From Brevibacillus brevis (lineage in GTDB: Bacteria > Bacillota > Bacilli > Brevibacillales > Brevibacillaceae): DNA of 40,000 nt. Every line of letters begins with the position of its first letter. The first letter of the stretch is position 1. Location of the stretch: positions 157,501 to 197,500 of the forward strand of contig NZ_CP030117.1 of NCBI RefSeq assembly GCF_001039275.2, in the 5' to 3' direction. Position numbers and translations under genes: made by a program. The notes below the pieces were generated by a model, which was not told where the DNA came from, ran no database searches, and saw nothing but the letters and a program-made list of their open reading frames with translations. This document shows positions 15,897 through 23,955 of the stretch, piece after piece.

Positions 15897-16490
15897 ACGG
15901 GTATAAACATCTTATCCATTTCTACAATACTATTCTTTTTGCTGGTAGGTATGTTTATTGTAGATGCAGACATCGCCATGCAGAAAAAGACAGAAGTGAA
16001 GATACTCCTGGAGTTGTCTAATCATCACGCCACCTTTGCTGTTGATCCTGTATTGAAAACAGAGGGTGTGATTGATCTGCTGGAAGACGAGGCTCTTGAA
16101 CGTTTTGATGACAGAATGTACGAAAATGGAGGATACCGTCGTGAGCAAGCCTTGTTCGTCCCTCAAGCAGATAGTGTGACCACTGATCCCATTCCTTTCT
16201 CACGCTATTATGTGGATTTCCGTTCGTGGCGCAATGACCTCCAATTACGCCTACAGTACAATGGGACGACCCTCGTGACAGAGCGGGCAACGAAAGGTCC
16301 AGCTCGTCCGGGAGGCGGAATGCTGCAAATTACCGTAGTAACCGAGCGTGGCGAAGTACTACAGCTCGCACCGAAAATAATGGTCGGTCCATCCCATGTC
16401 GTAGTTGCCTACATCGACGAGCGACCGTTTCTGCCGATGCTGCCGTCACATTCGTTTCCAGTCGTATCTGTAGAAGAACTGAAAGATTAG
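15897..16490 (+). CDS. Single-anchor pseudopilin-like protein with non-standard start, system 2
   Basis: A protein of about 197 residues if it starts at ACG 15897. The N-terminus would read (M)GINILSISTILFFLLVGMF, a membrane helix very like those of its neighbours. It is followed by a helix (DADIAMQKKTEVKILLELS) and a beta-rich extracytoplasmic domain. With the first standard start (TTG 15939) it would be 183 residues, would lack a ribosome site and would lose much of the helix. The strong AGGAGG at 15883-15888 fits the upstream start. No function is recognised beyond a likely structural or minor-pilin role. It is the last gene of the operon. Confidence 0.6.
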   Translation, partial: TGINILSISTILFFLLVGMFIVDADIAMQKKTEVKILLELSNHHATFAVDPVLKTEGVIDLLEDEALERFDDRMYENGGYRREQALFVPQADSVTTDPIPFSRYYVDFRSWRNDLQLRLQYNGTTLVTERATKGPARPGGGMLQITVVTERGEVLQLAPKIMVGPSHVVVAYIDERPFLPMLPSHSFPVVSVEELKD

Positions 16491-16499
16491 TCAGACTTA

Positions 16500-16529
16500 T
16501 TTACAAATTGCGAATTCTTCTGGTACTAT
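16500..16529 (+). promoter_or_regulatory. Sigma-A promoter with extended -10 for the DUF3870 gene
   Basis: TTTACA (16500-16505) and TACTAT (16524-16529) are separated by 18 bases, and a TGG immediately before the -10 gives the extended TGn motif. It lies ten bases after the stop of the second Tad-like operon and would start transcription near 16536. Confidence 0.6.
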
Positions 16530-16627
16530 GTAGGAAAGTGCTTACCCAGCTTGCGATTGTGAGGAAGTCGCTCTCCGAACATCCCGTTTGCCGGTCCGTT
16601 AAGCATAGTAAAAGTGGGGTTATTGAT

Positions 16628-16969
16628 TTGTTTGATAAAGATACCATTTATATCGTAGGCGATGCACAGTCCTCTTCGAACAATCCGATTACACAGCAGT
16701 TCAGTGCTTTTTTTATCGGATTGGTTGTCGATACTTCCAACGACAAGATCGTAGATGCGGCCTGTTCCTCCACAGTTCAACTGACGTCTGATTTTGCTCG
16801 GTCGATCTTTATCGGTCATTCGATTATGGCGTCTGAGGAAATTGGTGAAGAGATTCGCTTTCGGTATTTTGGATCTTCTCAAAAAACATTGATCGCAGCG
16901 TTCAAGGACGCGCAAAAGAAGTACAAACAAGCAGTTTCCACGAGAAATAAAGCCACAGTCACCAAATGA
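16628..16969 (+). CDS. DUF3870-family protein
   Basis: A 113-residue protein from TTG 16628. The pattern IYIVGDAQSSSNNPITQQF, then FFIGLVVD, VDAACSSTVQLTS, FARSIFIGHSI and RYFGSSQKTLIAAFKDAQKKY is what I recall of the DUF3870 family; its biochemical role is unknown. The frame is open back to 16508, but the promoter at 16500-16529 lies inside that extension, so the upstream start cannot be used by that transcript. GTGGGG at 16614-16619 is correctly spaced for the TTG. It is monocistronic, bounded by its own promoter and a strong terminator. Confidence 0.72.
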   Translation: MFDKDTIYIVGDAQSSSNNPITQQFSAFFIGLVVDTSNDKIVDAACSSTVQLTSDFARSIFIGHSIMASEEIGEEIRFRYFGSSQKTLIAAFKDAQKKYKQAVSTRNKATVTK

Positions 16970-17017
16970 ATACACCCGCTGCTTTATTTATTCGTATGCA
17001 CGGCATACACGTAAGTA

Positions 17018-17061
17018 AAACCCAGCAAATGCCATGGTTGTGTGCATTTGCTGGGTTTTTT
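17018..17061 (+). terminator. Rho-independent terminator after the DUF3870 gene
   Basis: A perfect 15-base stem, AAACCCAGCAAATGC (17018-17032) with GCATTTGCTGGGTTT (17044-17058), and a continuing T-run. It separates the DUF3870 gene from the opp operon. Confidence 0.92.
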
Positions 17062-17105
17062 GCTTATCACGATAGGTCAGTTTTTGATGAAAAGGAGGAG
17101 AGTCC

Positions 17106-18044
17106 TTGCTATCTTTTGTTTTCCGCAGATTTATCTCCATGATCGTGACGTTATGGCTCATCATTACCCTCACCTTTTTCCTGATGCATGCCGTTCCAGG
17201 ATCTCCTTTTGAAAGAGAAGGAAAGGCATTAGACCCAGCGGTGGAAGCTAACCTCAATGCCTACTACAACCTAGATAAGCCGCTAGTGGTCCAATACGGG
17301 CTGTACTTACAAAAGCTGGTGCAATTTGACCTCGGGCCATCTCTTGCCAACAGTTCAGATACTGTCAACAAAATGATCGCCCGTGGATTCCCCGTTTCTT
17401 TTCAACTCGGTCTGATTTCTGTCGTCTTTGCGATTGTCACCGGTATCGCACTTGGTGTGATCGCTGCCCTACGACATAACCGTCTCATTGATTACCTTGC
17501 CATGATTATTGCCGTTATCGGGATATCTGTTCCTAGCTTTGTTGTCGCTTCCCTATTAATCAAATATTTGGCGGTCGAATGGAAGCTGTTGCCGACCGCA
17601 ACATGGGGGACTTGGCAGCATGTGATTATGCCAGCGCTTGCATTGGCGTTTGGTCCGATTGCGATTATCGCGCGTTTGACCCGTACCAACATGCTGGAAG
17701 TGTTGACTCAGGAATACATTGAAACCGCTCGAGCAAAAGGGCTGTCTCCGGCGACGATTGTGTTGAAGCACGCACTGCGTAATGCGATTTTGCCTGTCGT
17801 CACGCTTTTAGGCGCACTGATTGCCAACGTTTTAACGGGAAGCTTTGTGATCGAAAAAATATTTGCGATTCCTGGTATGGGGAAATATTTCGTCGCTGGC
17901 ATTAATAACCGTGATTATTCCGTCATTATGGGAACGACAGTTTTCTATAGCGCACTTTTGATTTTTCTGATGTTTGTCGTCGATGTACTGTACGGCATCA
18001 TTGATCCACGAATTAAGCTGCATCGAAAGGAGAGCGAAGGATGA
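17106..18044 (+). CDS. oppB: Oligopeptide ABC transporter permease OppB/DppB type
   Basis: A 312-residue permease with six membrane segments. An N-terminal helix comes first, followed by an extracytoplasmic loop (VPGSPFEREGKALDP is typical of the family) and the BPD_transp_1 domain. The EAA-type loop is visible as EYIETARAKGLSPATIVLKH before HALRNAILPVVTLLG. It forms the membrane channel with OppC. The start is TTG at 17106, preceded by AAAGGAGGAG. It overlaps oppC by four bases. It is the first gene of a seven-gene peptide uptake and murein-peptide degradation unit; the substrate is inferred from the ykf-like genes downstream. Confidence 0.93.
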   Translation: MLSFVFRRFISMIVTLWLIITLTFFLMHAVPGSPFEREGKALDPAVEANLNAYYNLDKPLVVQYGLYLQKLVQFDLGPSLANSSDTVNKMIARGFPVSFQLGLISVVFAIVTGIALGVIAALRHNRLIDYLAMIIAVIGISVPSFVVASLLIKYLAVEWKLLPTATWGTWQHVIMPALALAFGPIAIIARLTRTNMLEVLTQEYIETARAKGLSPATIVLKHALRNAILPVVTLLGALIANVLTGSFVIEKIFAIPGMGKYFVAGINNRDYSVIMGTTVFYSALLIFLMFVVDVLYGIIDPRIKLHRKESEG

Positions 18045-18958
18045 TCGTTTCTGATGATTTATTTATCCCGATGCGTAAAGACAACCTCAATGCGGAAGCG
18101 ATTGTGCGACCTCAACTGACGTTTTGGCAAGAAGCTTGGCTTCGCCTCCGAGGAAACAAGCTGGCCCTGATGGGGTTGGTGGTTATTATCTTGCTCGGGG
18201 TTATGGCTACGATTGGACCGATGATCTCTGGTCATGAATACGCCAAACAGTCGATTATTATGAAAAACAAGCCGCCGTCGGAAGTGAACTGGTTTGGTAC
18301 CGATGATTTTGGCCGCGATGTGTTCACGCGTGTTTGGTATGGTGCGCGCATTTCCCTGTTTGTCGGTTTGACGGCAGCACTTATCGATTTTTTCATTGGT
18401 GTCTTGTATGGAGGAATTGCTGGATATTTTGGCGGGCGAATCGATAATATCATGATGCGCTTCGTCGACATTTTATACGGTCTTCCTTATTTGTTGGTTG
18501 TGATTTTGCTGATGGTCGTCATGGGGCCCGGACTTTTAACCATTATTATCGCGTTAAGTGCGACCGGTTGGATCGGGATGGCCCGGACTGTGCGTGGTCA
18601 GGTACTGCAAATGAAAAACTCCGAGTACGTACTGGCTGCAAAAACAATGGGGGCAAAGCCTTTCTACATCATTCGCAAGCACCTGCTGCCCAATACAATT
18701 GGCATCATCATTGTCTATGTCACGTTATCTGTTCCATCTGCGATTTTTGCAGAAGCGTTTCTGAGCTTCCTCGGTCTCGGTATTCAGGCGCCAATGGCTA
18801 GCTGGGGAGTGATGGCTAACGATGGACTCCCCACCATTTTGTCCGGTCATTGGTGGCGGCTCTTTTTCCCTGCTTTCCTCATCTCGCTGACGATGCTCGC
18901 GTTCAACGTGCTTGGTGATGGCTTGCGCGATGCGTTCGATCCGAAGTCAAGGAGGTAG
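18041..18958 (+). CDS. oppC: Oligopeptide ABC transporter permease OppC/DppC type
   Basis: A 305-residue permease. The N-terminal ~35 residues are cytoplasmic, then a helix (LALMGLVVIILLGVMATIG) and the family motif NWFGTDDFGRDVFTRVWYGARISL, which is characteristic of OppC/DppC. The EAA loop is EYVLAAKTMGAKPFYIIRKH. It partners OppB as the second channel half. The ATG at 18041 overlaps oppB by ATGA. Its stop is five bases before oppD. Confidence 0.94.
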   Translation: MIVSDDLFIPMRKDNLNAEAIVRPQLTFWQEAWLRLRGNKLALMGLVVIILLGVMATIGPMISGHEYAKQSIIMKNKPPSEVNWFGTDDFGRDVFTRVWYGARISLFVGLTAALIDFFIGVLYGGIAGYFGGRIDNIMMRFVDILYGLPYLLVVILLMVVMGPGLLTIIIALSATGWIGMARTVRGQVLQMKNSEYVLAAKTMGAKPFYIIRKHLLPNTIGIIIVYVTLSVPSAIFAEAFLSFLGLGIQAPMASWGVMANDGLPTILSGHWWRLFFPAFLISLTMLAFNVLGDGLRDAFDPKSRR

Positions 18959-18963
18959 GCAAC

Positions 18964-19989
18964 ATGGATAAAACGGAAAAGCTGCTGGAAGTCAGTGGGC
19001 TTCGGGTCACATTCAAGACGCATGGCGGTGAAGTGAACGCTGTTCGGGACGTGAACTTTACCTTGAACAAAGGGGAGACACTGGCGATTGTTGGAGAATC
19101 CGGATGTGGGAAAAGCGTGACTGCAAGGAGTATCATGCGACTAATCCCGGAGCATATCGGAAAAATCGCGGGTGGAAGCATTCATTTTAAAGGGCAGGAT
19201 CTGGCAAAGCTACCGGAAAAGCAAATGCGTGAGCTGCGTGGGAAAGAAATCTCCATGATCTTTCAAGATGCGATGACGTCGCTCAACCCGACCATCACCA
19301 TTGGTGAACAGATAATGGAAGGAATCATTCGCCATCAAAAGGTCGCCAGAAGCGAAGCCAAGCGGCAAGCGATTGAAATTCTCAACTTGGTCGGGATCGC
19401 CAATCCAGAAAGTCGTCTTAAGCAGTACCTCCATCAGTTCAGTGGCGGGATGCGTCAACGGATCATGATTGCAATTGCGCTTGTCTGTAAGCCGTCCATT
19501 CTGATTGCGGATGAGCCTACGACAGCGTTGGATGTGACGATTCAGGCGCAAATCATCGAGCTGTTCAAAAGCATTCAACAAAAGACGGGAGTCTCGATTA
19601 TTATTATCACGCATGATTTGGGGGTCGTCGCCAAGGTTGCGGATCGGGTCAATGTCATGTATGCAGGAAAAGTGGTAGAGTCTGGACCTGTTCGCGACAT
19701 TTTTTACAATCCGCAGCATCCGTACACCAAAGGCTTGCTGGCGTCGATGCCACGTTTGGATGCGGATCGCTCTATTCCGCTCAGCCCAATACCTGGCACA
19801 CCCCCGGATTTGTTCAGTCCGCCAATTGGCTGTGCATTCGCTGCGCGCTGTGACTATGCGTTGGAAGTATGTCGGAATTACCAGCCTGCGGAGACTCATG
19901 TTCATAGCAAACACGCGGTTTCCTGTTGGTTGCAGGACCCGCGGGCGAAGAAGTTGCTGGCGTCGATGCAACCGCCAACGGGAACCTGA
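18964..19989 (+). CDS. oppD: Oligopeptide ABC transporter ATPase OppD type
   Basis: A 341-residue ATPase. It has Walker A GESGCGKS (K50), a Q-loop around MIFQDAMTSLNPT, the ABC signature FSGGMRQR, Walker B ILIADEPTTALD, an H-loop THDLG and the C-terminal oligopeptide/dipeptide transporter cysteine-rich region (GCAFAARCDYALEVC). All ATP-hydrolysis motifs are intact. The ATG at 18964 follows GGAGG. It would pair with the OppF-type ATPase encoded four genes further on at 23956. Confidence 0.95.
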   Translation: MDKTEKLLEVSGLRVTFKTHGGEVNAVRDVNFTLNKGETLAIVGESGCGKSVTARSIMRLIPEHIGKIAGGSIHFKGQDLAKLPEKQMRELRGKEISMIFQDAMTSLNPTITIGEQIMEGIIRHQKVARSEAKRQAIEILNLVGIANPESRLKQYLHQFSGGMRQRIMIAIALVCKPSILIADEPTTALDVTIQAQIIELFKSIQQKTGVSIIIITHDLGVVAKVADRVNVMYAGKVVESGPVRDIFYNPQHPYTKGLLASMPRLDADRSIPLSPIPGTPPDLFSPPIGCAFAARCDYALEVCRNYQPAETHVHSKHAVSCWLQDPRAKKLLASMQPPTGT

Positions 19990-20032
19990 TTCTTGGCTGT
20001 CGAGAGTAGTGGTCAAGCCCGGCTTCATTCGT

Positions 20033-20070
20033 GTAAAAGAGGGTGTCGTCTGACGGCGCTATCCTTTTAC
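20033..20070 (+). repeat. Intergenic hairpin between oppD and oppA
   Basis: GTAAAAG (20033-20039) pairs with CTTTTAC (20064-20070), with a possible inner CGTC/GACG helix. It has no T-run, so it is not a classical terminator. Such hairpins before a binding-protein gene are known to protect the downstream mRNA; that role is inference here. Confidence 0.4.
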
Positions 20071-20106
20071 GTCATACAAAAACAAAGAAATAAGGGGGAC
20101 GAAACA

Positions 20107-21765
20107 GTGAAAAAACTATCAACATTGTTGCTGTCGGCTACGCTGGGTGTGTCTATGCTCATGGCTGGATGTACTTCGGGTCAACCAGCTGCACCGAGTG
20201 AGCCTGCACCAGGCAACACGGCTCAGCCAAACGCTCCGACGCCGGGCGATCAAGCGGCAAAGCTTCTGTTGCTGAACAATATCAAGGAACCGACGTCATT
20301 GGACCCGCCGATTGGCTTCGATGAGCCGTCTTATAACATTTTGAACAACTTGATGGAAGGCTTGACTCGCCTGGACGAAAATCAAAAGCCTCAACCAGCG
20401 GCCGCTTCCGAATGGACAGTCTCTGTAGATGGAAAAACCTACACCTTTACCCTTCGTGACAACAAATGGTCCAATGGTGAACCGGTAAAGGCTCAGGACT
20501 TCGAATTCGCGTGGAAACGCATGCTTGATCCTGCACTGGCATCTCCGGCGGCATCCCTCGCGTACATTATTGAGGGAGCGGAGGCATATAACAGCGGTAA
20601 AGGACCGGCGGATGGCGTAAAAGTAAAAGCGGTGGACGACAAAACACTAGAGGTCGTTCTTGCTCAACCAGCATCCTGGACGCTTCTATTGGCATCCAAC
20701 CCAGCTTTCTTCCCTGTACACAAAGCAACTGTAGAAAAAGATCCAAAATGGGCAGCAGAAGCAGCAAGCTTTGTTGGAAACGGACCATTCAAGCTGACAG
20801 AGTGGGCGCATGACAGTGAACTGAAAATGATGAAGAGCGATACGTACTGGGATGCAGCAAATGTAACTCTGCCTGGTGCGGTTTGGAAAATGATTGATGA
20901 CGAGAATACCGAGTATCAAATGTTTACGAACGAAGAGCTGCACAGAACGACAACTGTTCCTGCGGACATGGCAGACCAATTGTTCAAAGACGGCAAAGTA
21001 TTCGTGCGTGATGGAGCAGGTACAGAGTTCTATCGTTTCAACGTAACGAAGGAGCCATTCGATAACGCCAATATTCGTAAAGCCTTTAGCTTAGCGATTG
21101 ACCGTAAGACACTGGTCGACCTGGTGCTGATGCGTCAGCAAAAACCGGGAACAGGCTTCGTATCTTTTGGTTTGCCTGATGCCAACGGTGAAGGACAATT
21201 CCGTGAAGTAGGCGGAGAATTGGTGAACTTCAACCCAGATGAAGCGAAGAAGCTCCTGGAACAAGGAATGAAAGAAAAAGGCTACACAAAGCTGCCAGAG
21301 GTTACACTCACGTACCGCAGCGGAACGGCTAACGAAAAAACGGCACAAGCCGCGCAAGAAATGTGGAAGCAGACGCTGGGCGTTGATGTGAAGCTGCAAA
21401 AAGTAGAAGGAAAAGTTTTGACGGATATGCAAAAGCAATTGCAGTATCAAATTGCTCGTTCTTCCTGGTTGCCTGACTTCGGTGATGCGATCAACTTCCT
21501 TGATATTTTCCAATCGAAGGCAGCAAGCAATCGTACGGGCTGGAGCAATGCGCAATTCGACAAGCTGATCCAAGATGCATACAAGGAGCCAGACGATGCG
21601 AAACGTCTGAAACTACTGCATGATGCCGAAAAAATCTTGTTGGATGAAGCGCCAATCGCACCACTGTATTTTTACAACACTTCCTTGCTCTCAAGCGACA
21701 AGGTGAGTGGTGTACAAAGCTCTTCACTTAGCTACACAGACCTGAGAAAAGCTGTCGTGAAGTAA
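20107..21765 (+). CDS. oppA: Peptide-binding lipoprotein OppA/DppE type (SBP_bac_5)
   Basis: A 552-residue substrate-binding lipoprotein. The signal peptide ends in the lipobox LMAGC with the acylated cysteine at residue 22, followed by a Pro/Ala-rich linker and the family 5 binding domain (EPTSLDPPIGFDEPSYNILNN at its start, and the SNGEPVKAQDFEFAWKRML motif). It would be anchored outside the membrane and deliver oligopeptides to OppBC. I start it at GTG 20107, preceded by AAGGGGG; an in-frame extension back to 19993 would put 38 residues before the signal peptide and is rejected. A terminator follows directly. Confidence 0.93.
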   Translation: MKKLSTLLLSATLGVSMLMAGCTSGQPAAPSEPAPGNTAQPNAPTPGDQAAKLLLLNNIKEPTSLDPPIGFDEPSYNILNNLMEGLTRLDENQKPQPAAASEWTVSVDGKTYTFTLRDNKWSNGEPVKAQDFEFAWKRMLDPALASPAASLAYIIEGAEAYNSGKGPADGVKVKAVDDKTLEVVLAQPASWTLLLASNPAFFPVHKATVEKDPKWAAEAASFVGNGPFKLTEWAHDSELKMMKSDTYWDAANVTLPGAVWKMIDDENTEYQMFTNEELHRTTTVPADMADQLFKDGKVFVRDGAGTEFYRFNVTKEPFDNANIRKAFSLAIDRKTLVDLVLMRQQKPGTGFVSFGLPDANGEGQFREVGGELVNFNPDEAKKLLEQGMKEKGYTKLPEVTLTYRSGTANEKTAQAAQEMWKQTLGVDVKLQKVEGKVLTDMQKQLQYQIARSSWLPDFGDAINFLDIFQSKAASNRTGWSNAQFDKLIQDAYKEPDDAKRLKLLHDAEKILLDEAPIAPLYFYNTSLLSSDKVSGVQSSSLSYTDLRKAVVK

Positions 21766-21778
21766 GAAAAAATGAGTT

Positions 21779-21824
21779 GGGAGAAGTCATTTCAGGCGGA
21801 TGGAATGACTCTCCCCCCTTTTTT
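21779..21824 (+). terminator. Rho-independent terminator after oppA
   Basis: GGGAGAAGTCATT (21779-21791) pairs with AATGACTCTCCC (from 21804), with one mismatch, followed by a C/T-rich run ending in TTTTTT at 21819-21824. It would reduce or stop read-through into the epimerase gene, which has its own promoter. Confidence 0.85.
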
Positions 21825-21850
21825 GCTAGAATTTTTAATAGTGCTATAAT
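21823..21850 (+). promoter_or_regulatory. Sigma-A promoter with extended -10 for the epimerase operon
   Basis: TTGCTA (21823-21828), a 16-base spacer and a perfect TATAAT (21845-21850) preceded by TGC. It lies directly after the oppA terminator and 66 bases before the epimerase start. Confidence 0.65.
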
Positions 21851-21916
21851 TTAGTATGTCTATTAGAAAAAACACAGCTAAAGAAAGCACGAGTGCTGGA
21901 GAAGATGGAGGAAAAC

Positions 21917-23011
21917 ATGATTATTCAAGCCATCGAAGTAAAACGAATATCTGTTCCATTGAAAAAGCCTTTTAAAACCGCTTTGCGTACGGTGCATAGT
22001 CTGGAATCGATTCTGGTGAAAATCACCTGCGACAACGGTATGGTCGGGTGGGGCGAAGCTTCGGCTACCGTCGTCATTACCGGAGACAGCATCGAGAGCA
22101 TCGAGTCGGCGATTATGAATACGATGAGACCTCAGCTCATCGGCTTGAATTTGCTTGCCTATGAACGAGTTTTCCAAACCTTGCATCAATCCATGGTAGG
22201 AAATACGAGTGCGAAGGCAGCGGTAGACATTGCGTTGTATGATCTCATTTCTCAACGCGCAGGAATGCCGTTGTATCAATTCCTGGGTGGCTACCGTGAC
22301 CAATTGGAGACTGACTATACCGTCAGCGTGAACTCTCCGAAAGAAATGGGCGAGGATGCGGCTGCCTATCTCAAGCAAGGCTTCAACGTACTGAAAATCA
22401 AGGTTGGCAAGGACAATATCGAGGATGACATTTTGCGCATCCAGGAAATTCGCAAATCTGTGGGCAATCAGGTGAAGATTCGTCTTGATGCCAACCAGGG
22501 ATGGAATGTAAAAGAAGCGGTGCAATCCATTCGCAAAATGGAGGACATGGGTCTTGGCATCGAACTCATTGAGCAGCCTGTAAAAGCGCATGATCTGGAA
22601 GGCTTGAAGCGGGTAACAGATTCGGTCGATACGCCAATCATGGCTGACGAGAGTGTGTTTTCACCAGCGCAGGCCTTGCAGGTTTTGCAAAACCGTGCGG
22701 CTGACATGATTAATATCAAGCTGATGAAGGCTGGCGGCATTTACAAAGCACAATTGATCAACCAATTGGCTGAAGAGTACGGTATTCCATGCATGGTTGG
22801 CAGCATGATCGAATCGCGACTGGCTGTATCAGCAGCAGCTCATTTTGCAGCTAGTAAGAAGAACATCACCCGCTTTGATTTTGATGCTCCGTTAATGCTT
22901 TTGCACGATGGTATAGAAGGTGGCGTAACGTACGAGGGCCGCTTGATGCGCATGCCAGAAGAGTCTGGGCTCGGTATTCGTTCCGTCAGTTTGTGGGAGG
23001 GGGAGAACTAA
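21917..23011 (+). CDS. ykfB: L-Ala-D/L-Glu epimerase (dipeptide epimerase, YkfB type)
   Basis: A 364-residue enolase-superfamily enzyme of the muconate-lactonising subgroup. The residues of the family are all visible: the LKIKVG motif with K160 and K162, metal ligands D191 (RLDANQG), E219 (IEQP) and D244 (ADES), and K268 (NIKLMKAGG). The KxK plus distal lysine pattern is that of L-Ala-D/L-Glu epimerase, which converts the murein dipeptide L-Ala-D-Glu to L-Ala-L-Glu. The start at ATG 21917 is supported by GGAGG five bases upstream; an in-frame TTG/CTG-type extension to 21893 is not. It is two bases from the NlpC/P60 gene, matching B. subtilis ykfB-ykfC. Confidence 0.92.
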   Translation: MIIQAIEVKRISVPLKKPFKTALRTVHSLESILVKITCDNGMVGWGEASATVVITGDSIESIESAIMNTMRPQLIGLNLLAYERVFQTLHQSMVGNTSAKAAVDIALYDLISQRAGMPLYQFLGGYRDQLETDYTVSVNSPKEMGEDAAAYLKQGFNVLKIKVGKDNIEDDILRIQEIRKSVGNQVKIRLDANQGWNVKEAVQSIRKMEDMGLGIELIEQPVKAHDLEGLKRVTDSVDTPIMADESVFSPAQALQVLQNRAADMINIKLMKAGGIYKAQLINQLAEEYGIPCMVGSMIESRLAVSAAAHFAASKKNITRFDFDAPLMLLHDGIEGGVTYEGRLMRMPEESGLGIRSVSLWEGEN

Positions 23012-23012
23012 G

Positions 23013-23930
23013 ATGAAATCTGCCATTGTTTCTGTCTCTGTTGCCACTGTGTGGACCAAGCCGGAGTCGCCGCGTGAAATTGACCAAGTAGCACTCCAAT
23101 CCCCGGTTGATGCACGAAGCTGGCTCGCTTCCCTTACTGTGGAGGAGAAGCTTGGTTTTTACGACAATAACGCGATTCAAACACAAGCACTGTACGGTAC
23201 ACGCGTAGAGGTAGTCGAGGAGCAAGGGGAATGGTCACAGATTCTGATTCCTGATCAGACTACGAACAAAAACGCAACAGGCTATCCGGGCTGGATTCCG
23301 TCTCGCCAGTTAGCACCGTGGTCAGATGCTTTTGAGGTACAGCAAGGCCAAAAGCTGGCGATGATCACGGCGGCGTTTACCCATCTACATACAACGGACA
23401 AAAAGCCAGACATGGAGCTTGCGTTTTTGACCAAACTGCCGCTGATTGAGGAAACTGCGGATTGGGTAACGGTAGCGACACCGAACGGCACAGCACTTTT
23501 GCCAAAAGCAGACGTCCAAATCGTAAAAGCAAATGAGCCCATCGAGCTTTCCGGTAATCGTGGAAAGGCAATCGTTGAAGCGGGCAAGCGATTCCTCAAC
23601 CTGTATTATTTATGGGGCGGCATGTCTTCTTACGGGTATGACTGCTCGGGATTTGCGTACAACATGCACCGATCTGTCGGTCTCCAGATTCCGCGTGATG
23701 CATCTGATCAGGCAAAAGCCGGACAGCTCGTGGAAAAAGAAGCTTTGCTTCCGGGCGATCTGCTGTTTTTTGCCCATGAAGAGGGGAAAGGCAGAGTCCA
23801 TCACGTTGGCATTTACATGGGGAATGGCGAAATGATTCATTCTCCGGATTCGCGAAGTGCCATTGAGATCGTCAAGCTGGATGGCTACAAGCTCGAAAAG
23901 GAACATTGCGTCTCCAGACGATACTGGTAA
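23013..23930 (+). CDS. ykfC: Gamma-D-glutamyl-L-diamino acid endopeptidase (NlpC/P60, YkfC type)
   Basis: A 305-residue protein with two SH3-like segments (about residues 55-170) followed by an NlpC/P60 cysteine peptidase domain. The catalytic cysteine is C211 in YGYDCSGF and the histidine is H264 in HVGIYMGNG. It would cut the D-Glu-to-diaminopimelate bond of murein peptides and release L-Ala-D-Glu, the substrate of the epimerase encoded just upstream. There is no signal peptide, so it acts in the cytoplasm on imported peptides, consistent with the surrounding importer. The start is ATG 23013, two bases after the epimerase stop. Confidence 0.92.
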   Translation: MKSAIVSVSVATVWTKPESPREIDQVALQSPVDARSWLASLTVEEKLGFYDNNAIQTQALYGTRVEVVEEQGEWSQILIPDQTTNKNATGYPGWIPSRQLAPWSDAFEVQQGQKLAMITAAFTHLHTTDKKPDMELAFLTKLPLIEETADWVTVATPNGTALLPKADVQIVKANEPIELSGNRGKAIVEAGKRFLNLYYLWGGMSSYGYDCSGFAYNMHRSVGLQIPRDASDQAKAGQLVEKEALLPGDLLFFAHEEGKGRVHHVGIYMGNGEMIHSPDSRSAIEIVKLDGYKLEKEHCVSRRYW

Positions 23931-23955
23931 ACGGATAACGGGGAGGAGTGGCCAG

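Noticed and set aside
19210..20028. Minus-strand open frame of 272 codons opposite oppD
   Set aside because: Arg-rich shadow of an ABC ATPase gene with complete motifs.
19993..20106. Upstream extension of oppA
   Set aside because: It would put 38 residues before a normal lipoprotein signal peptide; GTG 20107 has a proper ribosome site.
21878..22591. Minus-strand open frame of 237 codons opposite the dipeptide epimerase
   Set aside because: All catalytic residues are on the + strand product; this frame covers the promoter-proximal half without any signal.
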